Part shown: positions 17,204 through 26,252 of the stretch, piece after piece | Layout of the letters: each line of letters starts with the position of its first letter | Numbering within the stretch: position 1 is the first letter of the stretch | IMG/VR virus record: IMGVR_UViG_3300030521_000003 | Coordinates: 1 to 49,200 of that record | DNA from: a virus | Length of the DNA: 49,200 nt | Strand: one strand, 5' to 3' | Position numbers and translations under genes: made by a program | Notes under the pieces: generated by a model | Told to the model about the DNA's origin: nothing | What the model saw: the letters and a program-made list of their open reading frames with translations, nothing else | Database searches by the model: none

Positions 17204-18031
17204 TTAGTCCACGTAGTAACCGACGTAATCGTCAACAACGTAATCCGCTTCAACATAATCGTTAATGAAGTCGCGATGCAATGCGTATTCGGAACGGCTC
17301 ATGATTGGAGCGTTTACAGTTTCAAGGCTAAGGCTGATAGAATACCAGCCACTAAGCGGAGTTTCAACCGGCTGTTGTACGATACGCGCTCTTTGATTGT
17401 CGCTTGTCTTTGCGTTTGCGAACGGTGCAATAAACCACGCCGCGCCGTTAATTAGAGTGTCCCGGTAGAACTCCCAAAGTAAATCCCGCTGGGTTTGGTC
17501 ACAGTAAATTTTTCCCGAAAACTGCGTTAGTCTTTGACGAAAACGAACGCGCCCAAGCTCATTACCTGCTTCTAGATCGCTTTGAGTAACCGAACCTACG
17601 GGGCCAATAGTGTATCCGTCTCGTTCGAATGTCGGCATAGTCGAAGGCCAAACAGGAAGAATGCCAGTTCTTGTCGGAACAATGGGCTTAGCTTGTAACT
17701 CCTTAACGTCAAGCTTAACTAGCCATTTATCCCCTATCGGCGTATAGCTTGGAATACCCGTTGTAGGTTTAACGTGTATTTGTTTTCCTGCGAAGGTAAT
17801 GTCGAAATAATTAACCCCGCCGCCTATAACATACTCAAACCAAGCTTCGAATATTTGCGTTTGGACAAAGGTCATCTTCCAGCTAAGCGAATAGTTGAAA
17901 GACTGTGCGACAGATTGTCGTTGTATTCTATATTGCGAGTCTTCCATTTGAAAACGTTTAGGCTGTAACGACGGCGTACCTTGATAACTATCGCGTACAG
18001 CTTCGGGTAATGCTTGAGGAAAGTTTGGCAT
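17204..18031 (-). CDS. Minor tail / distal tail protein
   Basis: A 275-aa protein whose start codon overlaps the tape measure stop (TAATG). It follows the tape measure, where siphophages encode distal tail proteins that cap the tube. Two similar halves may be present (KMTFVQTQIFEAWFEYVI and RFRQRLTQFSGKIYCDQTQ). The C-terminus is Asp/Tyr-rich (DYVEADYVVDDYVGYYVD), an unusual acidic tail. Exact family not assigned. Confidence 0.72.
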   Translation of the reverse strand: MPNFPQALPEAVRDSYQGTPSLQPKRFQMEDSQYRIQRQSVAQSFNYSLSWKMTFVQTQIFEAWFEYVIGGGVNYFDITFAGKQIHVKPTTGIPSYTPIGDKWLVKLDVKELQAKPIVPTRTGILPVWPSTMPTFERDGYTIGPVGSVTQSDLEAGNELGRVRFRQRLTQFSGKIYCDQTQRDLLWEFYRDTLINGAAWFIAPFANAKTSDNQRARIVQQPVETPLSGWYSISLSLETVNAPIMSRSEYALHRDFINDYVEADYVVDDYVGYYVD

Positions 18032-21000
18032 TACGTGCGCGCCCCTTGTGGTTTAGGAGAAAGACCGAAGCCAGTAGATATAGACTTGCTAAGCGGCCCG
18101 CGACCGGACGAAACTCGCGAAGCCAAAGCGTTCTCAATGGTATCTATAGTTACAACCATATCAACGTTACCGTCTGCGTCTTCGCTAGATTCTTGCTTAG
18201 TTTGGCTGTTGTTGGAATTGTTGATTACAGTCAATGTGACCCGAGGACCGTCACCACTGCCCACACTCTGCTTTGTCGATCCCGTGCTTTGAACCGCGTT
18301 CGAACGGCCATCTTGCATCGCCTGTAAGTTACCGACGCCAATGCGTTGCGTAGCTTCGGCGTTCATAACGAATTCTTGTCCGTGAACAACGCCAGCCACT
18401 GCGCCGCGTCCTACGTCGCCTGTGTAGCCGCCTTTGCTGAAGCCAGCCAGGGCGAAGCTAGTGGAAGCCACGTTTGCAGAGCTGATAGCCGCCACAGCGG
18501 GCGCCCCGTTAGCGCCAAGGGTCGCCAGCGACACAGCAGCGGCGGCTGGCGCCCAAGCCACAGCGGTAGCCGAACCCATCGCAATTGAAGACGCCACACC
18601 GGCGGCCCCGAGGGATTGACCAATGGCCGCGTTTACTGCGTATTGAATCCCAAGCTTAATCAGCGAAGCAATGAGTTGCTGTACGGCCTGTTGAGCAACG
18701 TTTCTAAGCGCGTCACCTAGGCTCTCAGTGCCCATGATTGCACCGGCGATTGCATTGGCGAAACCGTCAGTTATGTTAACGAACAAGCTACCAAAACTAT
18801 CGCTAAGACCAGACAACAACCCTTGATAACCTTCAATGATTGCACCGAACGAAGCTAGCGCGGCGTCACCCGGCATTACGTTGCCCGCTGCAATTCGAAT
18901 CTGTGCAGCCTGCACGGCAAGTTGATTAAGTTTGATCCCGTATTGTTCGGCGGAAATAATACCGTTTTGACGGGCGAGCGTTGTAGCTTCTATGGCTGCG
19001 CGGTTAGATGCTTCGGCCCCGGCGGTTTGTGCATAAATTGCATCGTATTGTTGTTGAATAGCGGTTAGCTGTTGAAGTGCAACTAGCTTTTGCTGAAGTG
19101 CCGCACCTTCTTTAGTAAGCGCGCCTGTCGTTGCGTCGATCAATGATAAGCCTTGCGAACGAAGTTGGTTTTCAACTTGTTGCATTTGTTGCGATATTTC
19201 GCGTTCGGGTTGAATCTGTTTCAACAAATCCGCTTGTTGGTCAAGCTGGATGTTGGTTTGGCGCAATGGATCTACTGAGTTTTTGTATTGCTCCGACGCT
19301 TTCGTCACTTGTTTAGCGTGTTCGGTCTGGTCAATAGTGCCAGCTTTCAACAGTGCATTAGAAGCTGTCAACGTGGCGTTGTAGTCACGAAGTGGCCCGG
19401 TTGTTTCTTCAAAAATTCTATCCGTAGCTTGTTGAGCCGAATTGTAGTCTTGAATCGCCTTAAGCTTGTCTTCGATGGACTTACGTTCATCTGCGCTAAG
19501 CTTGATTTTGCGCGAAGCTAAATCAATTTCGTACTGGTCAAGCTGTTGCTGTAGTTCACGCTGAGGCTTAAGAACCCCCAAGCCGTCAACCTGTTTTTGC
19601 AACTCAGCGTTAATTTTAGCTATTGCAAGTGCGCGAGACTCGCCGGTTTTATCGCCCTTTTTAGTTTCGGGCATATTGTCTTCGCGAAGTTTCTTTTCAA
19701 TCTGTGCAGCTTTTGCTTGAGCGGCCAACGCCGCCTTGTCGTTAGAATCGGCAGCAAGCGCAGACTTAATACTATCGCGAAACTTCTTAACGGCTTTATC
19801 GGCAGCGCTAACGTTATCTACAGTTTTGAGATATTCGTTCGAAATACGCTTAGAGGCTTCGTAGCCTTCAGCTTGTACCCGATTGATATCGGATTGTTTT
19901 TTGGCGTCTTCTTCTTTAAGCGCAATTTGCGAAGCAAGCAACCCGTATTCTTTGTTTAGCTGTTCGATTCGCAGTTGATCGGAAGGCGAGTTAGGATTTG
20001 CTTTTTGGCTATTTGCAATAGCCTGAAGTTGCATAGAAATTTCAGACAGGCGCGCAGTTGGACCAGCGCCGTAAACAAAATCTTTAAGCGCCAAGCCTGC
20101 GCCTGTGATTGCTTTACTAACAACGTCCCATGCGCCTGCAAGTGGGCCTAGCTCCGCATCGCCAACGTTACCTAAGTAGTCATAAAGGGCACGGCTAATC
20201 ATTTCCGTAGCTTTAGTTTTTTCGCCAATGTCTTCAAGATTGCGAATTTGCGTAAGCTGTGCAGAATCAAGGAAGTGATAGCTTTTATTAAGTGACTCGG
20301 CAAAGGCGGTAGGAGAGTCCGCCATTTGGTTAAATGCTTTCGCTATATCGTCGGCGGATTGGTCCGTAAGTTTAGCGAGCTTAAGAACGCTAACCGAATT
20401 TTGTTCGATTACTTCGCGCTGAAACCGACCACTACTTACAAACGCCAACTCGACATCTTTGGCAGCAGAAACGCTAGTGTTAGCGGCGTTTGCAATACCT
20501 TCAGCCATTTGACGGAAGTTATCGGCAGTAATACCCGCGTAGTTATTGGTTACAGTAACCGCGTTGTTAAGCTTTGCGGCTTCAGCGGCGGCGCGATCAT
20601 AAACAATTGCAAGCCCGCCAATAGCAGCGGCGGTTACAGCGGCGACCCCGCCTAGAGCACCTACGCTTGTGGCAAGTCTTCCGATTTCTTTTGTAAACAC
20701 TTGCGCAACTTGTGGGCCTTGTTGAAGCGCGATAGTCATTGGCGAAATGCCAGAACCGAGCGAAGCCACAATGTCAGACGCTGTGTATTGCAAAGTAAGA
20801 ATTTGGTTGCGACTAAGCTTCGCTTGTTTTCCAACTTCGACTAGCTGCGCAACTTGTTGTTTAGCCCCGTCTACTGTTTTCTTTGAAGACGCGGCTTGCT
20901 TTTCATTTGCGGAAATAGTATCTCGGGCCGCACGGGTTGCGGCTTGAGCTTGGGCCAAGCTTGCGTTGTACTGTTCCTGCGCGGCTTGTGTATCCCGATT

Positions 21001-21552
21001 GCGCGAAGAAACTGTATTCGAACGCGCTTGGTTTGCTTGATTTTCAGCCTGACCTTCTGCTTTAACCGCTTTAGTTGCGGAGTCTAAAGACATTGCATAC
21101 TTACGCTGAGATTCGGCGGCTGAATCAGTAAGCGTTACAGTTTTAGCAATACGTGCGACTGCCTCAGCCTGAGTTTCAGACAGTTGCTTTTGAGCAACTT
21201 GTGTTTTATTTGTAGCCGCCGCAAGACGTGCCTTGGTAGCTTCGGCCAACGCTTCAGCGCGTGAAGTTTTAGCAATTTCGGTTGCTAGTCGTTGTTGCAC
21301 CAAAGCAGCTTTACCGGCTTCCGCTGACATCTTAATTTCAGCGGAAGTTACTTTAGTAGTTGCATTGGCAATCTGCGTAAGGCTAGACGCAATCTTTTGC
21401 ACAGAACTTGTGGGCAACCCATTAATAGCCGACTTAAGCGTGTCTACCGACGAAGCCGCTTTAATAGCCTGTTCGGCCATGTCGCGAAACTTATCGGCGG
21501 GTCCGGTCGCTACCTTGTCCGTAACCTCTACGATAATACTTTCATCAGCCAT
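18031..21552 (-). CDS. Tail tape measure protein
   Basis: A 1173-aa protein, the longest in the genome, in the standard place after the G/GT chaperones. It is mostly Ala/Gln/Lys-rich coiled coil. The segment GISPMTIALQQGPQVAQVF (about 275-295) is typical of the lambda-like TMP_2 family. Hydrophobic stretches occur near residues 300-330 and 950-1060, expected to enter the membrane during injection. At roughly 0.15 nm per residue the tail would be about 170 nm long. It overlaps the preceding gene by eight bases. Confidence 0.92.
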   Translation of the reverse strand: MADESIIVEVTDKVATGPADKFRDMAEQAIKAASSVDTLKSAINGLPTSSVQKIASSLTQIANATTKVTSAEIKMSAEAGKAALVQQRLATEIAKTSRAEALAEATKARLAAATNKTQVAQKQLSETQAEAVARIAKTVTLTDSAAESQRKYAMSLDSATKAVKAEGQAENQANQARSNTVSSRNRDTQAAQEQYNASLAQAQAATRAARDTISANEKQAASSKKTVDGAKQQVAQLVEVGKQAKLSRNQILTLQYTASDIVASLGSGISPMTIALQQGPQVAQVFTKEIGRLATSVGALGGVAAVTAAAIGGLAIVYDRAAAEAAKLNNAVTVTNNYAGITADNFRQMAEGIANAANTSVSAAKDVELAFVSSGRFQREVIEQNSVSVLKLAKLTDQSADDIAKAFNQMADSPTAFAESLNKSYHFLDSAQLTQIRNLEDIGEKTKATEMISRALYDYLGNVGDAELGPLAGAWDVVSKAITGAGLALKDFVYGAGPTARLSEISMQLQAIANSQKANPNSPSDQLRIEQLNKEYGLLASQIALKEEDAKKQSDINRVQAEGYEASKRISNEYLKTVDNVSAADKAVKKFRDSIKSALAADSNDKAALAAQAKAAQIEKKLREDNMPETKKGDKTGESRALAIAKINAELQKQVDGLGVLKPQRELQQQLDQYEIDLASRKIKLSADERKSIEDKLKAIQDYNSAQQATDRIFEETTGPLRDYNATLTASNALLKAGTIDQTEHAKQVTKASEQYKNSVDPLRQTNIQLDQQADLLKQIQPEREISQQMQQVENQLRSQGLSLIDATTGALTKEGAALQQKLVALQQLTAIQQQYDAIYAQTAGAEASNRAAIEATTLARQNGIISAEQYGIKLNQLAVQAAQIRIAAGNVMPGDAALASFGAIIEGYQGLLSGLSDSFGSLFVNITDGFANAIAGAIMGTESLGDALRNVAQQAVQQLIASLIKLGIQYAVNAAIGQSLGAAGVASSIAMGSATAVAWAPAAAAVSLATLGANGAPAVAAISSANVASTSFALAGFSKGGYTGDVGRGAVAGVVHGQEFVMNAEATQRIGVGNLQAMQDGRSNAVQSTGSTKQSVGSGDGPRVTLTVINNSNNSQTKQESSEDADGNVDMVVTIDTIENALASRVSSGRGPLSKSISTGFGLSPKPQGART

Positions 21553-21988
21553 TAGTCATCACCCTTTTGAATATTGCTTTAATTTGTTTTCGCGCAACCA
21601 TCACGCTTTGTTTAGTAAAACCGGCAGGGGCTTGGGACGAACTTCCGTTTTCTAAATCGCGTATATACTCAGCGGAGTTAGAAACGAATATCGGTTGCCC
21701 CGGTTTCTTTTTAGCGGCTTGTAACTTAGCAAAAGCAATAGCTTCGTTAGCGCTGGCGGTTTGAGTTGAACCGAATACACCCGGATAGTAAGCATCGAGG
21801 TCAACTAACACCGGGTCTTCTAATGAAAGAAGCCAGTTGGACAAAGCTTTAGAAGTATCGACGGGGGTTCGTTCAACTAATTCGCGAACTAATAGAATTG
21901 AAACTTCGGCGGCAACCTTGCTAGGCGCCGCCTCTAGTTTGTCTGCGTATTTATTTAACCTTTTAGCTAGGTCGTGTAAGTCCGCCAT
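21545..21988 (-). CDS. HK97 gp10-like neck/tail completion protein
   Basis: A 147-aa protein starting at an ATG at 21988; a GTG at 22015 is possible but lacks a good ribosome site. An N-terminal amphipathic helix (ADLHDLAKRLNKYADKLE) is followed by VRELVERTPVDTSKALSNW, the hallmark of gp10-like proteins that join or regulate head-tail and tail-completion interfaces. It lies within the end of the frameshifted T region and just before the tape measure gene, an unusual place for this family. Confidence 0.68.
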   Translation of the reverse strand: MADLHDLAKRLNKYADKLEAAPSKVAAEVSILLVRELVERTPVDTSKALSNWLLSLEDPVLVDLDAYYPGVFGSTQTASANEAIAFAKLQAAKKKPGQPIFVSNSAEYIRDLENGSSSQAPAGFTKQSVMVARKQIKAIFKRVMTNG

Positions 21989-22723
21989 TCCCTTTCCCGC
22001 CCGGTTTTTTGACACTACTTAAGTAATCAAAATCGAGTCTATCAAGGATAGAGAAAAATTGCTCAGTCTCGAAAGGACCAAGGCGATAAAACTTTGCGTA
22101 ATCTGCTTTTGCAGTCCAAGGGATGGGACCGGCAATCATGCCCACACTTCTGCAAGTCCCGAGGTCGTGAAAGGCCGTTAAATAGAATTGAAGCCCTACA
22201 GCTAGAACTGGCCGGTTAACTATTTCGTCGGGGACATCTTCGCCGGCTAGTTTGGCCTGTCGCGCAATGCTATTAGCCTGAAGACTATTAACCTTACGCG
22301 AAGACTGTAGAACCTCGATTAGTTTTTTACGGCTTTCTCTTCGTTAACTTTGAGGTAAGTGGCGACCGACTGTGAAGCGAAATGCAGTCGGTTAAGAATC
22401 TCGGGAAGATCGGTCAGCAACGTTTCTGCATTGCCCCGGTTGAATTCCAACGGCAAACCATCGCGGCCCTGTACGTTTCTCCAACCCATCAAATTGCTGT
22501 CGAGGAAAACAGCCAAGTTCGCCGCCTTCAACTCTTCGTCACTCATGTTTTCGGTTCCGCCTTGATAATGCTCTTTAACAGCCTTGGCGAACAGTTGGTT
22601 GGAACTGTGCGAGCGAGCGATAAAGAAGGTCGGAACGGTGCCGTCTTCGTTGGCTTCGAACTTGACAGGGGCGCCTTTAATCGAAAGCTCGTTGCTGGTT
22701 TCATAGCGTTTGTAAAGAGACAT
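21963..22723 (-). CDS. Tail assembly chaperone gpGT-like (-1 frameshift product)
   Basis: After reading A-AAA-AAC the ribosome slips back one base and continues from 22322 to the TAA at 21963, adding 119 aa to the 134-aa G product (about 253 aa). The added frame has no start codon near its beginning, no internal stop, and a protein-like sequence (LIEVLQSSRKVNSLQANS... AGPIPWTAKADYAKFYRLG). This is the same strategy as lambda G/T. It contains an exact 10-mer repeat copy at 22139-22148. Confidence 0.86.
22319..22723 (-). CDS. Tail assembly chaperone gpG-like
   Basis: A 134-aa protein in the standard position between tail tube and tape measure genes. It contains KGAPVKFEANEDGTVPTFFI and a helical C-terminal half, ending VNEEKAVKN. 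Its last codons form a -1 slippery heptamer (see 22322-22328), so it is the short product of a G/GT pair that guides tail tube polymerisation around the tape measure. Confidence 0.85.
   Translation of the reverse strand: MSLYKRYETSNELSIKGAPVKFEANEDGTVPTFFIARSHSSNQLFAKAVKEHYQGGTENMSDEELKAANLAVFLDSNLMGWRNVQGRDGLPLEFNRGNAETLLTDLPEILNRLHFASQSVATYLKVNEEKAVKN
22322..22328 (-). promoter_or_regulatory. -1 programmed frameshift site A AAA AAC
   Basis: Read on the minus strand in the G frame the codons are GTA-AAA-AAC-TAA, so the slippery heptamer is directly followed by the zero-frame stop. The shift yields the GT fusion. A AAA AAC is among the more efficient bacterial slippery heptamers; efficiency here is not known. 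Confidence 0.85.
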
Positions 22724-22746
22724 ATTGGTAAAACCTCATATTGCAG

Positions 22747-22774
22747 ATAAAAGAAAACCCGGCGAACCGGGTTT
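22747..22774 (-). terminator. Intrinsic terminator after the tail tube gene
   Basis: The stem AAACCCGG / CCGGGTTT (22755-22762 and 22767-22774) with a 4-base loop is followed on the minus strand by TTTTCTTTTA. It lies just after the major tail protein gene and probably attenuates expression of the chaperone and tape measure genes relative to the tube. Confidence 0.85.
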
Positions 22775-22791
22775 AGTTGGCTTGCCGTATG

Positions 22792-24321
22792 TTACGCCGG
22801 AATAGCGATTGCTGGCAAGTAAGGGAAGAAACAAAGCATCAGCGTGTAGCCTGCCTTGTTTTCAGCAGCCGACATTTCAAGCGGAAGCTTGATGGACTCG
22901 CCCGCCGCAACATCCAGACGGCCACCGCCGAGCGCAAGCAATGGGATATCGATAACGAACCCGGCGTTGTTCGCGGCAAAGATAAAGTCGATAGAAACGT
23001 CAGCGTTTTGGCGAATTGCTTTAACAGCCGAAACTGTAGAGAAATACGCGGTTACGTCGCCGCTTACTTCGAAGTTACCCGCCGATGTATCGAACGCACC
23101 CAAGACACCTACCGCCTTATCAGGGGTTACGCCGTTGTTAATAGCAACGGTTCCTTCTGTGATGTAAGCAAAGAAGGGGTTAGGGTTCGGGTTAGCTTCG
23201 TCGATAATCGACATACGCATACGAAACACGTTGGACGAAGTGTTAAACAGAGTTTCCCCTAGTGCTGGTTTGCGAATACCGGGGCGCAAACCTTCAACGC
23301 CTGTACGTTGGGCATTGTCCAACGCTACAAAGGTAAGATCTGCGTTAAGTTTGTCGGCTTGTGGGACGTTGATAGTAAGTTCATTCGGAACAGCACCATC
23401 AAGGTATTCCGCTTGCTGGCCGTCATCGTCGTTACCCAATGTACGCTCAAGACTATAAGTGCGGCGCTTAATCAAAAGCGGGTCTTTTTCGTTGCGGATT
23501 GCAGTTCCGTAGAAAATACGGATGGTCTTACCCGCGCCGGACACAGCCGCGAAGTTTGCCCAAGTAACCTTGTCGAAGACAATGGCGTTCTGCGACACGC
23601 TTTTAACGCGAGCGTAACCCCGCGCCAAGGTGCCAAAGTTGGCCGCTGCATCGTCACCGCCGATATACAGCCACTCGCCCGGAATAAGCCCCAGCGTGCG
23701 GAGGTCGAACGCTGTAGACGTCAGCGCTGGGACGTTAGAGGTCAAGGTCAGGGCGACGTCGCCCGCTGCGAATTGGTGCCCACACTCTTCAACAGAGCCC
23801 GCCGGGGCGGCGTCATCGGCAAGACTGGCAAAGCCAACATCATTAAGACCGCCGGTTGTAACAACCTTAAGGCCGTTGTTAAGCGGGGACGCGAAGTTTT
23901 TGAACAGAAACAAGTCACCAACAAGCGCCGCCGTAACAAGCGGGGTCGTGAAGGTAATAGCGTTGGTGTCGATTTCGGTCAACGGGTTGGCGGAAGTTGC
24001 GAGCGGCAGCGTTTTGGTTTTTTCGTGCGCGTCTGCGAACATGAAACCTTGCAACAGACGCTGCATGTTGGTTTGCGTGAAGTCTTGATTAAAACCGCCG
24101 GAAGCGTCCAAGTCAACAACGCCGCCTTTCTGGTTCTGGCGACCGGCGTTAATAGGGGAACGCGAAACTAGCGTAAGCTCGCTACCGAAGTCGGAATATT
24201 CGTTTGGCTCTTGTGTGAACCAAACAGCGTCAGCGCCACCGATACCGGGTAGAACCTTAAGCGAAGCTTCTTCGGCAATCGCAAGGCCCGTTCTGTTGCT
24301 GTCTTGTTTTGCAGCAGCCAT
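22792..24321 (-). CDS. Major tail (tube) protein
   Basis: A 509-aa protein, large for a tube protein, encoded just upstream of the G/GT chaperones. The pattern LPGIGGADAVWFTQEPNEYSDFG at the start, a DGAVPNELTINVPQADKLN segment in the middle and a FEVSGDVTAYFSTVSAVKAIRQN segment near the C-terminus resemble long tail tube proteins of Gram-negative siphophages, some with an extra Ig-like domain. A strong terminator directly follows. Role: polymerises into the tail tube. Confidence 0.85.
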   Translation of the reverse strand: MAAAKQDSNRTGLAIAEEASLKVLPGIGGADAVWFTQEPNEYSDFGSELTLVSRSPINAGRQNQKGGVVDLDASGGFNQDFTQTNMQRLLQGFMFADAHEKTKTLPLATSANPLTEIDTNAITFTTPLVTAALVGDLFLFKNFASPLNNGLKVVTTGGLNDVGFASLADDAAPAGSVEECGHQFAAGDVALTLTSNVPALTSTAFDLRTLGLIPGEWLYIGGDDAAANFGTLARGYARVKSVSQNAIVFDKVTWANFAAVSGAGKTIRIFYGTAIRNEKDPLLIKRRTYSLERTLGNDDDGQQAEYLDGAVPNELTINVPQADKLNADLTFVALDNAQRTGVEGLRPGIRKPALGETLFNTSSNVFRMRMSIIDEANPNPNPFFAYITEGTVAINNGVTPDKAVGVLGAFDTSAGNFEVSGDVTAYFSTVSAVKAIRQNADVSIDFIFAANNAGFVIDIPLLALGGGRLDVAAGESIKLPLEMSAAENKAGYTLMLCFFPYLPAIAIPA

Positions 24322-24326
24322 AGTTT

Positions 24327-24782
24327 TTACTCCGAAATGTCTTGGTAAATGAATTCAACAACAACGTTTACACGGAACCACGTTTTTTCCGAATCCAGTT
24401 CTTTTATGGTTACATCCCGACACCACAACAAATTAGTAGGGTCGTGTTTACCGATGAAACAAGCTTGCAGAAATTCGGCAAGCTTCGGCAAATTTTTCGC
24501 AGCGTTCTTATCGCTTTGTGGATAAAACAACTGAATGTACATTAGCCCGATGGTGCTATAGCGTGCCGCTTTGTTCGCGTTACCTTCGCCAAAGCCATCA
24601 AGTTGTTTAGGGAGGCTGCGACGGCTTACGCGTAGCCATGCTTTATCAATCGGTGCCGAAGTCGGTTCGGTTTGGAAAGGCCAATAGATTGTGGGCATGT
24701 AGCCAAGCACAGTTGTAGCAAACGGTTTAAACGTCGGGAAGAATAGCGCGTTAAGTGCATCGCCAGCTTCGTCGTAAGTCAT
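24327..24782 (-). CDS. Tail terminator / head-tail joining protein
   Basis: A 151-aa protein; the ATG at 24782 (ATGA overlap with the previous stop) was chosen over a GTG at 24791. Central beta strands (TIYWPFQTEPTSAPIDKAWLRVSRRS...IGLMYIQLFYP) and position directly before the tail tube gene suit a tail terminator (gpU-like) that caps the tail. Assignment rests mainly on gene order. Confidence 0.65.
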   Translation of the reverse strand: MTYDEAGDALNALFFPTFKPFATTVLGYMPTIYWPFQTEPTSAPIDKAWLRVSRRSLPKQLDGFGEGNANKAARYSTIGLMYIQLFYPQSDKNAAKNLPKLAEFLQACFIGKHDPTNLLWCRDVTIKELDSEKTWFRVNVVVEFIYQDISE

Positions 24783-25153
24783 TCGTTGCACTCGATAATA
24801 AATAAAATTGGTTCACCATTTGGCGCAATTTTATCAATGGCTACGATAGTAGCGTGGCTACCGTCTGCTTTAATAATCGTATCTTCCAAGCTAGGCACAA
24901 AGTTAACAGCAGCCATATAGGCCAAAGAAGCGCCAACTTGAACTTCGCCACCTTGAGCGCGGGCTAACGAATGCTTTGGGTTTGGAAAGAATACAATTTT
25001 AATCTTTTCATACGTTGTAGGTTCACCGGCCCCGTTATTCCACGGCGAATCCGGGTCGTCTACTTCAACTATAGGTTTAACCCAATTGCAAAACTGCCCA
25101 TACTTGGCAATCATCCGTTTAGCGCTGGCAACTTGACGCGTGTAAACGGCCAT
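24779..25153 (-). CDS. Head-tail joining protein
   Basis: A 124-aa beta-rich protein in the connector region between the adaptor-like protein and the tail terminator candidate. The layout (WVKPIVEVDDPDSPWNNGAGEPTTYEKIKIVFF... IVAIDKIAPNGEPILFIIE) resembles small neck proteins that close the head. No exact family is assigned. Confidence 0.62.
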   Translation of the reverse strand: MAVYTRQVASAKRMIAKYGQFCNWVKPIVEVDDPDSPWNNGAGEPTTYEKIKIVFFPNPKHSLARAQGGEVQVGASLAYMAAVNFVPSLEDTIIKADGSHATIVAIDKIAPNGEPILFIIECNE

Positions 25154-25154
25154 A

Positions 25155-25652
25155 CTATCGCCCGACTATAAAGTTAATACCGGTTGGGACAAACAGCGGC
25201 TCTAAGATCGCGTCGATAACGGGTAGGTCTGGATTGCCCACACTATTCGCCGCATCGTCCGTGTATACCGTTTCGAGCGGTCCAACCTGTTCGCTTTTGA
25301 TTCCAGAAACAGAAGACGCCCAAATAAACCCGCCTTCTTCTAAAATACTTACAAGCATTACTTGTGCAAGCTTTAGCTCTTTTGGTATTGCGTCGTTAGG
25401 GAAGCTTGAGCCGTAACGATAAGAGTTGGCGCGGGGATAGCTAAGCCCCTGAATACCAGTCATCCGAACGCCGGTAAACCGATTTTCGTAAGTGGTAAGC
25501 CTGTCGGCTGCGCTAACAAGTTGTCCCGATAGTTCGGGGTCACTAGCTGAAAGGGTAATGCCCCGAGTCGAAGCTAGTTCGCGGGCGTCAGCAAGACTAA
25601 GGTAAGTGTTTGCGTCTTCTACGCCGGTTCCATCTTCGATAATCAGGGCCAT
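25155..25652 (-). CDS. Head-tail adaptor (DnaT-like ssDNA-binding family name)
   Basis: A 165-aa protein beginning LIIEDGTGVEDANTYLSLADARELA, the signature of a family named DnaT-like in databases but found in phage connector modules as an adaptor below the portal. The rest is helical (LVSAADRLTTYENRFTG, LKLAQVMLVSILEEGG). It probably binds the portal and starts the neck. An exact 10-mer repeat is at 25235-25244. Confidence 0.76.
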   Translation of the reverse strand: MALIIEDGTGVEDANTYLSLADARELASTRGITLSASDPELSGQLVSAADRLTTYENRFTGVRMTGIQGLSYPRANSYRYGSSFPNDAIPKELKLAQVMLVSILEEGGFIWASSVSGIKSEQVGPLETVYTDDAANSVGNPDLPVIDAILEPLFVPTGINFIVGR

Positions 25653-25664
25653 TACGATACTTCC

Positions 25665-25982
25665 TTACTGTTGGGTCCAGCCTTCGGGCTTGGTCGGAGC
25701 GTCTGCTTTTTCGGTCAAATACTCGGCGTAGTTGCGGGCGAATTTCAAAACGTCGTCACGCTTGGTTACGTCGTTAGGAACTTCGATGGCGCCGCCATCT
25801 TGACCTTTAACCCATTCCTTGAGTTGGTTAATAGTCATGTCTTCGAACTGGTCTTTGCCCGAAATGTTGTCTCCTTCCTTGGTTTCTTCGCCGGTTTTAC
25901 CCGGCAAAGGGATAACGCCACCGTGTGCCAGTGCGCTGCGCTGTTCGGCGCGCTGTGCTTTACGCTGTTCCAAAGATTTCAT
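25665..25982 (-). CDS. Hypothetical head-region protein
   Basis: A 105-aa hydrophilic protein. The N-terminal 45 residues are Lys/Glu/Gly-rich and likely disordered; residues 45-95 resemble a small helical domain (MTINQLKEWVKGQ... TKRDDVLKFARNYAEYL) similar in feel to HeH/LEM-like folds. It lies between capsid and adaptor genes. Function unknown. Confidence 0.65.
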   Translation of the reverse strand: MKSLEQRKAQRAEQRSALAHGGVIPLPGKTGEETKEGDNISGKDQFEDMTINQLKEWVKGQDGGAIEVPNDVTKRDDVLKFARNYAEYLTEKADAPTKPEGWTQQ

Positions 25983-25991
25983 GTATTCCCC

Positions 25992-26198
25992 TTACGCCTT
26001 AAGCGCGGCGATGATTGCGTTAATTGCAACCTTGTTAGCGTTCGCCAATGTTTGGGCGGTCGGCAAGTCGGTTGCGTTAGCAGCGGTTACGGCGGCAAGT
26101 GCAACAATCTGCGCCTTATCCTTCGTAACGGCGGCGTTTACTTTGGCGTCAAATGCCAAAGCGTCCTTTACATATTTAAGCCAACGCGGAGCGCGCAT
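25992..26198 (-). CDS. Small Ala-rich protein after the capsid gene
   Basis: A 68-aa protein, about one third Ala, predicted to be fully helical. It is the first gene after the capsid hairpin at 26220. It may be a minor head protein; nothing in the sequence identifies it. Confidence 0.55.
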   Translation of the reverse strand: MRAPRWLKYVKDALAFDAKVNAAVTKDKAQIVALAAVTAANATDLPTAQTLANANKVAINAIIAALKA

Positions 26199-26219
26199 AT
26201 TAAACCCTCGCTTAGAAGT

Positions 26220-26237
26220 TAGGGGCCGAAGCCCCTA
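26220..26237 (-). terminator. Hairpin after the major capsid gene
   Basis: Stem TAGGGGC / GCCCCTA with a 4-base loop (TTCG on the minus strand). There is no T-run after it, so it is more likely an attenuator or mRNA stabiliser for the abundant capsid message than a full terminator. Confidence 0.6.
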
Positions 26238-26252
26238 CCAATTGTTGCCGTC

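Noticed and set aside
22004-22012. Second A AAA AAC-like run near the end of the T region
   Set aside because: It is out of register for a productive slip in the T frame and no useful extension follows.
23308-24171. 287-aa open frame antisense to the tail tube gene
   Set aside because: Arg-rich, no start signals, and entirely inside a well-supported structural gene.
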